Below, in pieces: positions 25,534-33,544 of a stretch of 64,000 nucleotides of DNA (its first letter is position 1; each line of letters opens with the position of its first letter). Made by a program: the position numbers and the translations under genes. The stretch is from Paracidovorax sp031843945 (GTDB lineage: Bacteria > Pseudomonadota > Gammaproteobacteria > Burkholderiales > Burkholderiaceae_C), in NCBI RefSeq assembly GCF_031843945.1, contig NZ_JAVTJJ010000003.1, positions 124,001 to 188,000 of the forward strand. Reading direction: 5' to 3'. The notes below the pieces were generated by a model. The model ran no database searches. It worked only from the letters and a program-made list of their open reading frames with translations, and had not been told where the DNA came from.

Positions 25534-25959
25534 ATGGAAACGCCACTTCGTCGAGACCAGGAAAACCCCTTGCGCGGCGTGCGCGGCAATATCGTGCAGT
25601 CGATCCGGGCCTTCCGGGTCCAGGACTTGCAGAATGCCGCCAGCACACTGGGCCAGCATTTCCTGTATGCCAACCTGGCACATGCGCAGACCAAGCAGGA
25701 CGTTCTCGACCTGATTGCCGCGCAATTCACCTTCCCGTCGCACTTCGGCAAGAATTTCGACGCGTTGTACGACTGCATGACCGACCCACTGCACAAATCG
25801 GGCCCGCAGCCGGGCTTCATCGTGGTGCTGGAACAGATTCCAGCCACGGTGAAGTTCGACAAGGAAGCACGAGAGCAGTTGCTCGACATCTTCCGCGACG
25901 CGTCCGACTACTGGGGCGACCGCAAGATCCCGTTCCGCTGTTTCTATTCTTTTCTGTAG
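25534..25959 (+). CDS. Barstar-family ribonuclease inhibitor
   Basis: A 141-residue cytoplasmic protein whose C-terminal two thirds is a barstar fold. DLIAAQFTFPSHFGKNFDAL and YDCMTD match the barstar helix that plugs the barnase active site, and FDKEAREQLLDIFRDASDYW is the following segment. It presumably protects the cell from the secreted RNase encoded 139 bp upstream. I place the start at METPLRRD (AGAGAAG just upstream); an in-frame ATG at 25402 would add 44 unusual residues and nearly abut the RNase gene. The N-terminal 40 residues are outside the core barstar fold. Confidence 0.85.
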   Translation: METPLRRDQENPLRGVRGNIVQSIRAFRVQDLQNAASTLGQHFLYANLAHAQTKQDVLDLIAAQFTFPSHFGKNFDALYDCMTDPLHKSGPQPGFIVVLEQIPATVKFDKEAREQLLDIFRDASDYWGDRKIPFRCFYSFL

Positions 25960-25993
25960 CCCGTTCTGCGACCACCGGCCAAGCAGAACGGGC
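25959..25993 (+). terminator. Hairpin after the barstar-like gene
   Basis: GCCCGTTCTGC (25959-25969) and GCAGAACGGGC (25983-25993) form a perfect 11-bp stem with a 13-nt loop, starting at the last base of the stop codon. There is no U-tract, so it may act as a 3' stabiliser or Rho-aided terminator. Confidence 0.5.
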
Positions 25994-26307
25994 CAGCGAG
26001 GCTAGCGACACCCCAGCAGCCCCCGCACCGGCCATCGATATCGTGATCGAGCCCTCGTCGGGAGAAAAGATGCCCACCGACAAGCTGGTGGACGTCTCTC
26101 CCCTGGCGTTGCGCATGAGCAGCCCGTTCAACGCGGGTTACTGGCTGGCAGCGGCCTGAATTCGGTACATCCCCTTGAGGCGCTGCGCGCCTTCACCCCT
26201 TCTCTCTACGCGCTTCGCGCTACGGGAAGGGGGACGACACCAGTGGACTGGCAGAGCCAGATCCACGGTGTCCCTGGCTTGGGGCCGCGCCCGTGGCTAG
26301 GAGTTGT
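25994..26307. other. Gap with a coding-like fragment and a GC-rich intergenic repeat
   Basis: No intact gene is seen between the barstar gene and rsmA. One plus-strand frame reads as plausible protein (PAIDIVIEPSSGEK, then VDVSPLALRMSSPFNAG) and stops at 26157-26159, but no supported start exists, so it may be a decayed gene end. The stretch 26172-26240 (CCTTGAGGCGCTGCGCGCC, then CTCTACGCGCTTCGCGCTAC and GGGAAGGGGG) resembles a second intergenic repeat I recall from Comamonadaceae genomes. Confidence 0.4.
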
Positions 26308-26362
26308 AGTCAAATTGGCTCGTAGCGCTTGATTTATAAGCGCCGGCAGCTATCAATTCAAG
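26308..26362 (+). repeat. AGCGCTTGAT palindromic repeat, copy 6 (3' of rsmA)
   Basis: AGTCAAATTGGCTCGTAGCG, then CTTGATTTATAAGCGCCGGC and AGCTATCAATTCAA. Its end overlaps the stop codon of the leftward rsmA by a few bases, so rsmA ends inside the repeat. Confidence 0.85.
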
Positions 26363-27128
26363 AGCAAGCCTGTGCCAGGGCCAGATATTCGGCTACGGGC
26401 ACTTCCTCGGCGCGGCGCTGGGTGTCGAAGGTGCCGGGGAACTGGCGTGCTTCGAGCCAGCGGCCCAGGGTGTGGCGCAGCAGTTTGCGTCGTTGGCTGA
26501 ACGCGACCTGCACCAGCTCTTCCAGCAGCTTGGGCGCAACTTTTGCAGGCTCGGCGCGCGGCACCATGCGCACGACGGCGCTGTCCACGCGGGGCGGCGG
26601 ATCGAAGCTCTCGGGCGGCACGAACAGCACGTCTTCCATGGCGTAGCGCCATTGCAGCATCACCGACAGCCGGCCGTAGTCGCTGGTGGACGGCTTGGCC
26701 ACCATGCGGTCGATCACCTCTTTCTGCAGCATGAAATGCTGGTCTTCGATGACGTTCACGTGCTCCAGCAAGTGGAACAGGATGGGCGTGGAAATGTTGT
26801 ACGGCAGATTACCCACCACTCTGATTTTGGCAGCGCCCAGCGTTTGTGCCACCTGCGTGAAGTCCACTTTCAGCACGTCCGCCTCGATGACGTCGAGGTG
26901 GCCGTGCAGGCGCAGGCGGACTGCCAGGTCGCGGTCGAGTTCGATGACCGTGAGCCTGCCGAGCCGCTCGACCAAGGGCTGCGTCAGCGCCGCCAGGCCC
27001 GGGCCGATCTCCACCATGGGCTGGCTGGCCCGGGGGTCGATGGCCTCCACGATGGCATCGATGATTCCGCGGTCGCTCAAGAAATGCTGGCCGAAGCGCT
27101 TGCGCGCGATGTGCTTGCCGCCGCTCAT
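26358..27128 (-). CDS. rsmA: 16S rRNA (A1518/A1519-N6) dimethyltransferase
   Basis: A 256-residue KsgA/RsmA enzyme that dimethylates two adjacent adenines near the 3' end of 16S rRNA during small-subunit assembly. KRFGQHFL at the N-terminus, EIGPGLAALT (SAM site), IELDRDLA and the catalytic NLPYNIS are all present. The C-terminal FSQRRKLLRHTL is typical. The ATG overlaps the surA stop by 4 bp (ATGA), the conserved surA-rsmA arrangement. Its 3' end runs into a palindromic repeat. Confidence 0.96.
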   Translation of the reverse strand: MSGGKHIARKRFGQHFLSDRGIIDAIVEAIDPRASQPMVEIGPGLAALTQPLVERLGRLTVIELDRDLAVRLRLHGHLDVIEADVLKVDFTQVAQTLGAAKIRVVGNLPYNISTPILFHLLEHVNVIEDQHFMLQKEVIDRMVAKPSTSDYGRLSVMLQWRYAMEDVLFVPPESFDPPPRVDSAVVRMVPRAEPAKVAPKLLEELVQVAFSQRRKLLRHTLGRWLEARQFPGTFDTQRRAEEVPVAEYLALAQACS

Positions 27129-28552
27129 TGCGGTGGTTCGCGCAATTCGACATACGCGCGGCCCCGGATCTCCTGCACCCAGGTGGTGTAGGCCTCGTCG
27201 AGCTTCTTCTCGCGCACCACATCGCGCACCGAATCACGCTGCTCGCGCTGCGTGAGCTTGGCTTCGCGTCGATCCAGCAGCTGGATCAGATGCACGCCGA
27301 AGCGCGACACCACGGGCTGGCTGATCTCGCCGGGCTTGAGCGCATTGAGCGCCTCTTCGAATTCCGGCACATAGCGGCCAGGGCCTGCCCAGCCCAGGTC
27401 CCCGCCTTCCTTGGCGCTGCCGTCCTGCGAGTGTTCGCGTGCCAACGTGGCGAAGTCGGCGGTACCGGATTCGATGCGGCGGCGGTAATCGGCCAGGCGC
27501 TGGGCAGCAGCGGATTCGGACAACTGCGGGTTGGCACGCAGCAGGATGTGGCGCGCATGTGTCTGCACCGCCGTGCTGGCCACGCCGCCACGTGTTTTCT
27601 CGATCACCTTCAGGATGTGAAAGCCTGCGGGCGAGCGCACGGGGCCGACGACGCCGCCGACGGGCGTCTTCGATGTGGCGTTCAGGAACAGCTCAGGGTA
27701 GCGGTCGGCAGGGCGCAGGCCCAGCTCGCCACCTGCAGCGCCCTCCGGCGCTTCGGACACATCGCGTGCGACCTTGGCGAATTCTTCGCCGGCCTTCACC
27801 CGGTCGGCCGCGGCCTGCGCGCGCGCGCGGCGTTGCTCGATCACGTCGGGGGGCGCGCTCTCGGGCACCACCACCAGGATGTGGCCCAGGTTCAACTCGG
27901 TCTTGGAAGGGTCGGTGCTGGCTTGCAGATCGCGCAGGTACTGGTCGACCTCCAGATCGCTCACCTTCACGCGGGATTCGACCTCGCGCTCGCGCAGGCG
28001 CTGCATCAGCAGCTGGTTGCGCAGCTCCTGCGTGAAGCGGTCGCGGCTGATGCCGTCCATGGCCAGGCGGCGGTACATCTCGTCCATGCTGACGTTGTTC
28101 TGGCGCGCCACCGATTGCGCAGCTTGCGTCACGGCCAGCTCGTCCACCTTGATGGCGTTCTCGGTGGCCAGCTGCAGCTGGATCTTCTCGAGCACCAGCC
28201 GGTCGAGCACTTCTTTGGCGATGCGCGCCGGCGAAGGACGCTCGCCGCCCTGCGCCGCGATCTGCTGCTCCAGCCGCGCTTGGCGCAGGCGCACTTCGTT
28301 ATTGGTGATGGGCTCGGAATTGACCACGGCCACGATGTAGTCGGCCTGGCGCGGCAGCGTGCTGCTGGCGCTGCTGCCAGGCGCCGGCAGCGTGATCGCG
28401 GGAGTGTTGCGCGAAAACCCGCCCGTGCCGGAGCCCGCGCTGATGCCGCTGCCGGAGGAAGGACGCAGGCCCTGCGCGTGGACTGCCGGCGGCGCGATGC
28501 CCGCCAGAGCGGTCAGGCAGGCCAGGCCCAGGGAGATGGCGCGTTGTTTCAT
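27125..28552 (-). CDS. surA: Periplasmic chaperone/peptidyl-prolyl isomerase SurA
   Basis: SurA escorts outer-membrane proteins, including LptD, through the periplasm. The 475-residue product has a signal peptide (KQRAISLGLACLTALAGIAP, cut after VHA), an N-terminal chaperone domain (about 55-215) and two parvulin domains. The first lies at about 220-330 (GGELGLRPADRYPE), the second at about 335-445 (HARHILLRA, GGDLGWAGPGRYVPEF). The start at MKQRAIS gives a proper signal peptide; an in-frame ATG at 28576 is less likely. It lies between lptD and rsmA on the same strand, the usual envelope cluster. Confidence 0.95.
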   Translation of the reverse strand: MKQRAISLGLACLTALAGIAPPAVHAQGLRPSSGSGISAGSGTGGFSRNTPAITLPAPGSSASSTLPRQADYIVAVVNSEPITNNEVRLRQARLEQQIAAQGGERPSPARIAKEVLDRLVLEKIQLQLATENAIKVDELAVTQAAQSVARQNNVSMDEMYRRLAMDGISRDRFTQELRNQLLMQRLREREVESRVKVSDLEVDQYLRDLQASTDPSKTELNLGHILVVVPESAPPDVIEQRRARAQAAADRVKAGEEFAKVARDVSEAPEGAAGGELGLRPADRYPELFLNATSKTPVGGVVGPVRSPAGFHILKVIEKTRGGVASTAVQTHARHILLRANPQLSESAAAQRLADYRRRIESGTADFATLAREHSQDGSAKEGGDLGWAGPGRYVPEFEEALNALKPGEISQPVVSRFGVHLIQLLDRREAKLTQREQRDSVRDVVREKKLDEAYTTWVQEIRGRAYVELREPPQ

Positions 28553-28634
28553 GGCGTGTTCAGAGTGTTGGGGCATTGAGGCAGTTCCCGGCCGCCCGCC
28601 CTCACTAAGGACGAGGCGGGCTGGGCCGAGGACG

Positions 28635-31175
28635 TCAATCGTAGTTGGAGAAGCGGCTGGGCACCGTGCTGTTCTGTTGCAGCACCTGATAACCAGGCAC
28701 GTTCTTTTGCAGGCTGGTCAGCGGGTTGGAGCCGAGCGACAGGCGCGAGAAGCCGGAAAACTCGATCTGGAACAGCAGCCGGGTGTTGGTGGTGGTGATG
28801 CTGCTTTGCAGGCGCTCGAGCACCACGCGGCCGATCCAGCAGCAGCCTTCATATTCCACGCCCACCACGGTGTCCACCAGGCGGCGGTCTTTCAGGCTGT
28901 AGTTCAGCCGGCCCACGCTGAACCACCGGCCGCCCTGGCGAGCGGATGCCTTGTCGGCGCCGGAGCCTTCGCCCCAGGGCAGCGAGATGGGCCATTGCCA
29001 GCCCACGTCCACCTGTTCGCTGGGCTCGGTGATCAGGTCGGTCACGCGCTGCAGGCGGTAGGCCGCGCTGATGGTGCGGTACTTGCCCGGCATGTAGCGC
29101 GCGCCCACCGTGGAGCGCAGCGAGCGTCCGGTCTTGGGGTTGTACTGCACGAGCGAATCGAGCGCCCACTGCGGTGTCCAGTTGATGCCGGCGCCCAGCA
29201 GCACGTCCGAGAGGCGATCACTCACTGGCGTGCCGCCCGGCATGGTCACGTCCTGGTCGGAAAACCGCAGCCGCTGCGCGATGCCCATGCGCACGGCCTC
29301 TGCGCCGGTGTCGGGGTCGAGCAGGCGGCTGGTCACCCCCAGCGTGAGCAGGTTGTTGTCGGCAAAGCGGTCGTTGCCGCCGAAGGCGTTCTCGGTATAG
29401 ATGGACGCGAAGTTGAAGTCGTTCACCGCCGTGTCGTACACCGGCAGCAGGCTCTGGTCACGGAACGGCGTGTAGGTGTAGAAGGCGCGCGGCTCCAGAG
29501 TCTGCAGAAAGCCGCGTCCGAAGAACTTCGCATCGCGCTCGAATACCAGCCCGCTGTCGAGGCTGAAAGTGGGCAGCGTGCGCTGGTAGCTGCGCTGGCC
29601 GTTGGCCAGCGGTGCGTCGAATTCGTACTGCGAGGCGTGCAGCTGCACCCGGGGCGTGATGAACCCTGCTGGCGCCAGAAACGGGCGGCTGATCTGCGCC
29701 ATGCTGTAGCTGCGCCGTGCGTTGGGCTGGCCGGTTCGCGCCCGGTCGGCATGGAAGTCGGTGTAGTCGGCGTCCACGCTGGCGTCGAAGCCGCCGGCCA
29801 GCTGCAGCGGCGCATAGCGCCAGTGCAGCTGCGGCAGGCGGTCGTAAGGCGGCACGATGGGCGAATCAATGTCCTGCAGCGTCTGCCACTTGACGGTGCG
29901 CACGCTCAAGCTGTGGTCGCCGCCGGCCCACGACAGCGATGCCTCGCCCGGCAGCAGGCGCTGGGCCAGCCGGTCGGTGGTGTTGTTGCCGGTGGTGCCG
30001 CGCAGGCTGAAATCGCGCCAGTACTGGTCGTCGCTGACGCGGCGCAAGTCCACGTTCAGCCCGAGCCCGCCGATAGGGCTGGCGATGGTGGCTTGGTGCT
30101 TGATGCCGTAGGCCCAGCGGTCGCGGTCGCGCAGCCGGTCGCCGGGCAGATAGTCCCCGGTCAGCTCGCCGCTGTACGTGGGCTCGAGATAGCGGAATTC
30201 GGCGCCCAGATTGACGCCGCGCTTGCTCATCACCGTGGGGGTGATGGTCGCGTCGCGGTTGGGCGCGATGTTCCAGTAGTACGGCTGCGAATACTCCATG
30301 CCGCTCACGCTGTCGATGCCCACGGTGGGCGGCAGCAGGCCGGACTTGCGGCGCTCGGACAGTGGAAAGGTGATGCGCGGCACGGGCAGGATGGGCACGC
30401 CCTTGAATTCCAGCACGGCGTTCTCTGCCGTGCCCACGTCTGCTTCCCGGTCCAGCCGGATGGTGCGCGCGCGCAGGATCCAGTCAGGCTGCCAGCTGGC
30501 TTCGTCGGTGCGCTGGCAGGTGGTGTAGTTGCCGTTGTGCACCACCGAGCGGTCGCGGTCGATGAAGTCCACCCGCGAGGCCTCGCCATGCGCAGCGTTG
30601 GAAAGAAAGCGGTAGTTCGCGTCGTTGAAGTAGCCGTTAAACGCATCCACCTTCAACTGCAGTTCCGAGCCCTGGTACACGTTGCCCGCATTGTTGATGT
30701 GCACGTTGCCGGTGGCGTTGGCCAGGTCTTCCGGCATGTCGTAGTCCATGCGGTCGGCGCGTATCACCATGTCGCCACGGCGCAGCTCGGCATTGCCTTC
30801 CAGCGTGGCCTTGATGTCCGGCTGGGCCGTCAGCTTGTCGCCCATGATGAAGGTGGGCAGCTGGCTGCGCGTGGCCTCGGGAATGGTTTCCTGCAGCATC
30901 GGGCTGGTGCGCAGCGCGGGTGCCGGGGCGGCAGCGGGCTCTGGCGCCTCGGTGGCAGCCGGGGCGACCTGCGCCAGCACGCCCAGCGGCACGCCGCAGA
31001 GCATCCAGGCGGCCAGCTGGGCGAGCAGGCGGCGCTCAAAGCGCGGGGTGGAAACGCGGCGCCGGGCAGAGCGCGCCTGCGATGCCGCAGCAGTCGTGGC
31101 AGCGGCGGCGGCAGCAGTGGCGGTCAGCGGGGAAGGCGGCGGTGAAAGCAGGTCGGGCAAGGCGAGGCGGTCCAT
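28635..31175 (-). CDS. lptD: LPS-assembly outer-membrane protein LptD
   Basis: LptD is the barrel that inserts lipopolysaccharide into the outer leaflet with LptE. The 846-residue product has the N-terminal OstA jellyroll (about 115-250; ATLEGNAELRRGD, ADRMDYD, ATGNVHI) and a large C-terminal barrel ending in RFSNYD. The first 45 residues are Ala/Ser/Pro-rich and precede the only hydrophobic signal segment (LLAQLAAWMLCGVPLGVLAQ), so the leader is unusually long or the start is further in. The mature part has only three cysteines: one in TTCQR and the EGCCWIG pair. The extra N-terminal cysteine of E. coli LptD has no equivalent. It is divergent from amgK. Confidence 0.94.
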   Translation of the reverse strand: MDRLALPDLLSPPPSPLTATAAAAAATTAAASQARSARRRVSTPRFERRLLAQLAAWMLCGVPLGVLAQVAPAATEAPEPAAAPAPALRTSPMLQETIPEATRSQLPTFIMGDKLTAQPDIKATLEGNAELRRGDMVIRADRMDYDMPEDLANATGNVHINNAGNVYQGSELQLKVDAFNGYFNDANYRFLSNAAHGEASRVDFIDRDRSVVHNGNYTTCQRTDEASWQPDWILRARTIRLDREADVGTAENAVLEFKGVPILPVPRITFPLSERRKSGLLPPTVGIDSVSGMEYSQPYYWNIAPNRDATITPTVMSKRGVNLGAEFRYLEPTYSGELTGDYLPGDRLRDRDRWAYGIKHQATIASPIGGLGLNVDLRRVSDDQYWRDFSLRGTTGNNTTDRLAQRLLPGEASLSWAGGDHSLSVRTVKWQTLQDIDSPIVPPYDRLPQLHWRYAPLQLAGGFDASVDADYTDFHADRARTGQPNARRSYSMAQISRPFLAPAGFITPRVQLHASQYEFDAPLANGQRSYQRTLPTFSLDSGLVFERDAKFFGRGFLQTLEPRAFYTYTPFRDQSLLPVYDTAVNDFNFASIYTENAFGGNDRFADNNLLTLGVTSRLLDPDTGAEAVRMGIAQRLRFSDQDVTMPGGTPVSDRLSDVLLGAGINWTPQWALDSLVQYNPKTGRSLRSTVGARYMPGKYRTISAAYRLQRVTDLITEPSEQVDVGWQWPISLPWGEGSGADKASARQGGRWFSVGRLNYSLKDRRLVDTVVGVEYEGCCWIGRVVLERLQSSITTTNTRLLFQIEFSGFSRLSLGSNPLTSLQKNVPGYQVLQQNSTVPSRFSNYD

Positions 31176-31257
31176 GGAATCAGCCGTTCGGCGGGGCGGC
31201 GCGTGCGCAGCAGGCCACCCGGCAAAGGGCGGGCCGGGTTCTAGAATCGGATTATCC

Positions 31258-32364
31258 ATGAGCCACCCATCTTCCTCCCTACCTGTTGTTACCTGGGCCG
31301 ACCCCGCCCGCCACGCCGCCTTCGACGCCTGGCTGGCGCCGCTGGTCGCCGCGCACGGCCTGCTGGCGCACACGCTGCGCCCCGCATCGGCCGACGCGAG
31401 CTTTCGCCGCTACCTGCGGCTGGACCGGGTGGACGCTGGCAGCACGTGCATCGTGATGGACGCACCGCCCGACAAGGAAGACTGCCGCCCCTTCGCCCAC
31501 GTCCAGCAGCTGATGCACGGCGCCGGCCTGCGCGTGCCGGACATCCTGGCCTGGGACGAGGCCAACGGCTTCATGCTGCTGACCGACCTGGGCCAGCACA
31601 CCGTCATCGAGCGGCTGGACCCGGCCCGCCCGGATGCCGCCTACGCCTGGTACACGCAGGCCACCGATGCGCTGCTGCAGTGGCAACTGGCGTCGCGCCC
31701 CGGCGTGCTGCCGGTGTATGACGAGCCGCTGCTGCGCCGCGAACTCGCGCTCTTTCCTGACTGGTATGTGGCCCGGCACCGCAGCGCCGCCGTGCTGGAC
31801 GACGCGCAGCAGACCACGCTGGCGCGCGCGTTCGACTCCATCGTGCGCGAGAACCTGTCGCTGCCGCAGGTGTTCGTGCACCGCGACTTCATGACCCGCA
31901 ACCTGATGGTCAACCCCGAAGGCGACGGCGCGCCGCTGGGCGTGCTGGACTTTCAGGACGCGGTATACGGCCCGGTCACCTACGACATCGCCAGCCTGCT
32001 GCGCGACGCCTTCATCTCGTGGGAAGAGGAATTCGTCATCGACATTACCGTGCGTTACTGGGAAAAGGCGCGCCGTGCGGGCATTGTGGGCGCCACCAGC
32101 GCCAGCGGCTGGGGCAACGACTTCGGGGAGTTCTACCGCGGCGTGGAATGGATGGGCCTGCAGCGCCACCTGAAGGTCGCCGGTATCTTCGCGCGCCTGA
32201 CCCTGCGCGACGGCAAACCCAAATACCTGGCCGATGCGCCCCGGTTCATGGGCTATATCCGCTCCACCGCAGACCGCTACCGCGAACTGGGCCCGCTGCT
32301 GAAGGTGATCGACCACATCGAAGGCATCGATGCGCCCATGGGCTACGCCTTCGGGCGCGTGTAG
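31258..32364 (+). CDS. amgK: N-acetylmuramate/N-acetylglucosamine 1-kinase (AmgK), APH fold
   Basis: A 368-residue aminoglycoside-phosphotransferase-fold kinase. In Pseudomonas, AmgK phosphorylates MurNAc at C1 for cell-wall recycling to UDP-MurNAc. Here the fold markers are SFRRYLRL, the catalytic VHRDFMTRNLM (about 215-225) and the metal-binding LDFQDAVYGP (about 237-246). It is divergent from lptD with 82 bp between starts, the arrangement seen in pseudomonads. Its usual partner murU, encoding the nucleotidyltransferase, does not follow here; rsmE does. The function is therefore assigned by fold and context and could be narrower. Confidence 0.85.
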   Translation: MSHPSSSLPVVTWADPARHAAFDAWLAPLVAAHGLLAHTLRPASADASFRRYLRLDRVDAGSTCIVMDAPPDKEDCRPFAHVQQLMHGAGLRVPDILAWDEANGFMLLTDLGQHTVIERLDPARPDAAYAWYTQATDALLQWQLASRPGVLPVYDEPLLRRELALFPDWYVARHRSAAVLDDAQQTTLARAFDSIVRENLSLPQVFVHRDFMTRNLMVNPEGDGAPLGVLDFQDAVYGPVTYDIASLLRDAFISWEEEFVIDITVRYWEKARRAGIVGATSASGWGNDFGEFYRGVEWMGLQRHLKVAGIFARLTLRDGKPKYLADAPRFMGYIRSTADRYRELGPLLKVIDHIEGIDAPMGYAFGRV

Positions 32365-32388
32365 GCCTGGCCCACGCCAGCAAAATAC

Positions 32389-32449
32389 TAGTCAAATTGG
32401 CCTCTAGCGCTTGATCATCAAGCGCTGGTAGCTATCAAATAAATAGCAA
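32389..32449 (+). repeat. AGCGCTTGAT palindromic repeat, copy 7 (amgK-rsmE spacer)
   Basis: AGTCAAATTGGCCTCTAGCG, then CTTGATCATCAAGCGCTGGT, then AGCTATCAAATAAATAGCAA. It is one of the cleanest copies. It ends directly at the rsmE start codon and takes the place of its ribosome-binding site. Confidence 0.9.
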
Positions 32450-33181
32450 ATGCCCCGTTTCCACTGCCCCCTGCCCTTGGCGCCCGGCGCCGCGCTGACG
32501 CTGCCCCCCGCCGCCGCGCGCCACGTGCAGGTGCTGCGGCTGCAGCCGGGCGATGCCATCACGCTGTTCGACGGGCACGGCGGCGAGCATGCGGCCACCG
32601 TCACGCGCATGGGCCGCTCTGATGTGGACGTGGAAGTCGGCGCGCACGACCCCGTCGAGCGCGAAGCCACGCGTGCGGTGCACCTGGTCGTCGGCATGCC
32701 GGCCAACGAACGCATGGACTGGCTGGTCGAAAAAGCCACCGAACTCGGCGCGGCCAGCATCCAGCCCGTGGCGGCTGCGCGCAGCGTGCTCAAGCTGGCG
32801 GGCGAGCGCGCCGCCAAGCGCCAGGCGCACTGGCAGGCGATTGCCGTGGCGGCGTGCGAACAGTGCGGGCGCAACCGGGTGCCCGTGGTGCATCCGTCCC
32901 TGTCCCTGTCCGATTGGCTGCGCAGCCCCCAGGCTGGGGCCGCCGCCGGCGCCGGCACAAAGCTGCTGCTGTCGCTGCGCGCCGGCAGCCAGCCCCTGCG
33001 CGATGCCGCCGGTCACAGCGACATGCCGGTGTGGGTGTTGCACGGCCCTGAGGGCGGCCTGACCGCGCAGGAAGAAGACGCGGCGCTGGCCGGGGGTTTT
33101 GCGCCCGCCAGCCTGGGCGCGCGCGTGCTGCGGGCAGAGACCGCCTCGGTTGCGGCGCTGGCGCAGCTCGTGTTCTGCTGA
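32450..33181 (+). CDS. rsmE: 16S rRNA (uracil1498-N3)-methyltransferase
   Basis: A 243-residue SPOUT-class RsmE that methylates U1498 in the decoding centre. An N-terminal PUA-like part (about 1-70) precedes the knotted domain. VGMPANERMDWLVEKATELG, the GPEGGLT loop and LGARVLRAETA form the SAM-binding knot. The start codon lies immediately after a palindromic repeat and lacks a Shine-Dalgarno, so initiation may be weak or depend on upstream translation. It follows amgK by 85 bp on the same strand. Confidence 0.93.
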   Translation: MPRFHCPLPLAPGAALTLPPAAARHVQVLRLQPGDAITLFDGHGGEHAATVTRMGRSDVDVEVGAHDPVEREATRAVHLVVGMPANERMDWLVEKATELGAASIQPVAAARSVLKLAGERAAKRQAHWQAIAVAACEQCGRNRVPVVHPSLSLSDWLRSPQAGAAAGAGTKLLLSLRAGSQPLRDAAGHSDMPVWVLHGPEGGLTAQEEDAALAGGFAPASLGARVLRAETASVAALAQLVFC

Positions 33182-33544
33182 TCCCTGCCTCCGCAGCAGA
33201 GGCGGGCGGCAGCGCGGCTGTCCGTCCAGGCCACGACACGCGGTGCCGGCCGCCGCCTACGCTGCGCGCGCCCACCCGCCGCAAGATCGGCGCATGCCGA
33301 AACCCGCCGGCGCCTCTCCCCAATGACGGTACCAGCGCGCCTCACCCTGCAGCGGGGGGCGGGCCTGCGGCCTCCCCCCCGGCATCGCTTGGGCCGACCG
33401 CACGGCTGCTCTGCGCAATGTAGCCTTCCGCGCCCCGGGGCCCCGGTTCGGCACGCCGAACCTAGAATGCGTTGAAGAGACAACCCCGACGACACCGGGG
33501 AAGGGCTATCGACGCCACCGACAAGAACGAACAAAGGACGCCGC
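33182..33544. other. GC-rich gap between rsmE and a diguanylate cyclase
   Basis: No gene is seen in these 363 bases. A GCCTC/GAGGC hairpin lies just after the rsmE stop (about 33187-33205) and could stabilise or end that transcript. A G/C-run palindromic stretch occurs around 33350-33382. The last 70 bases are the leader of the next gene. Confidence 0.5.

Noticed and set aside
28359..31145. A 928-codon open frame on the plus strand opposite lptD
   Set aside because: It is antisense to a well-recognised gene, has no protein-like domain pattern (His/Ala/Val/Gly-rich) and reflects the high GC third positions of lptD.
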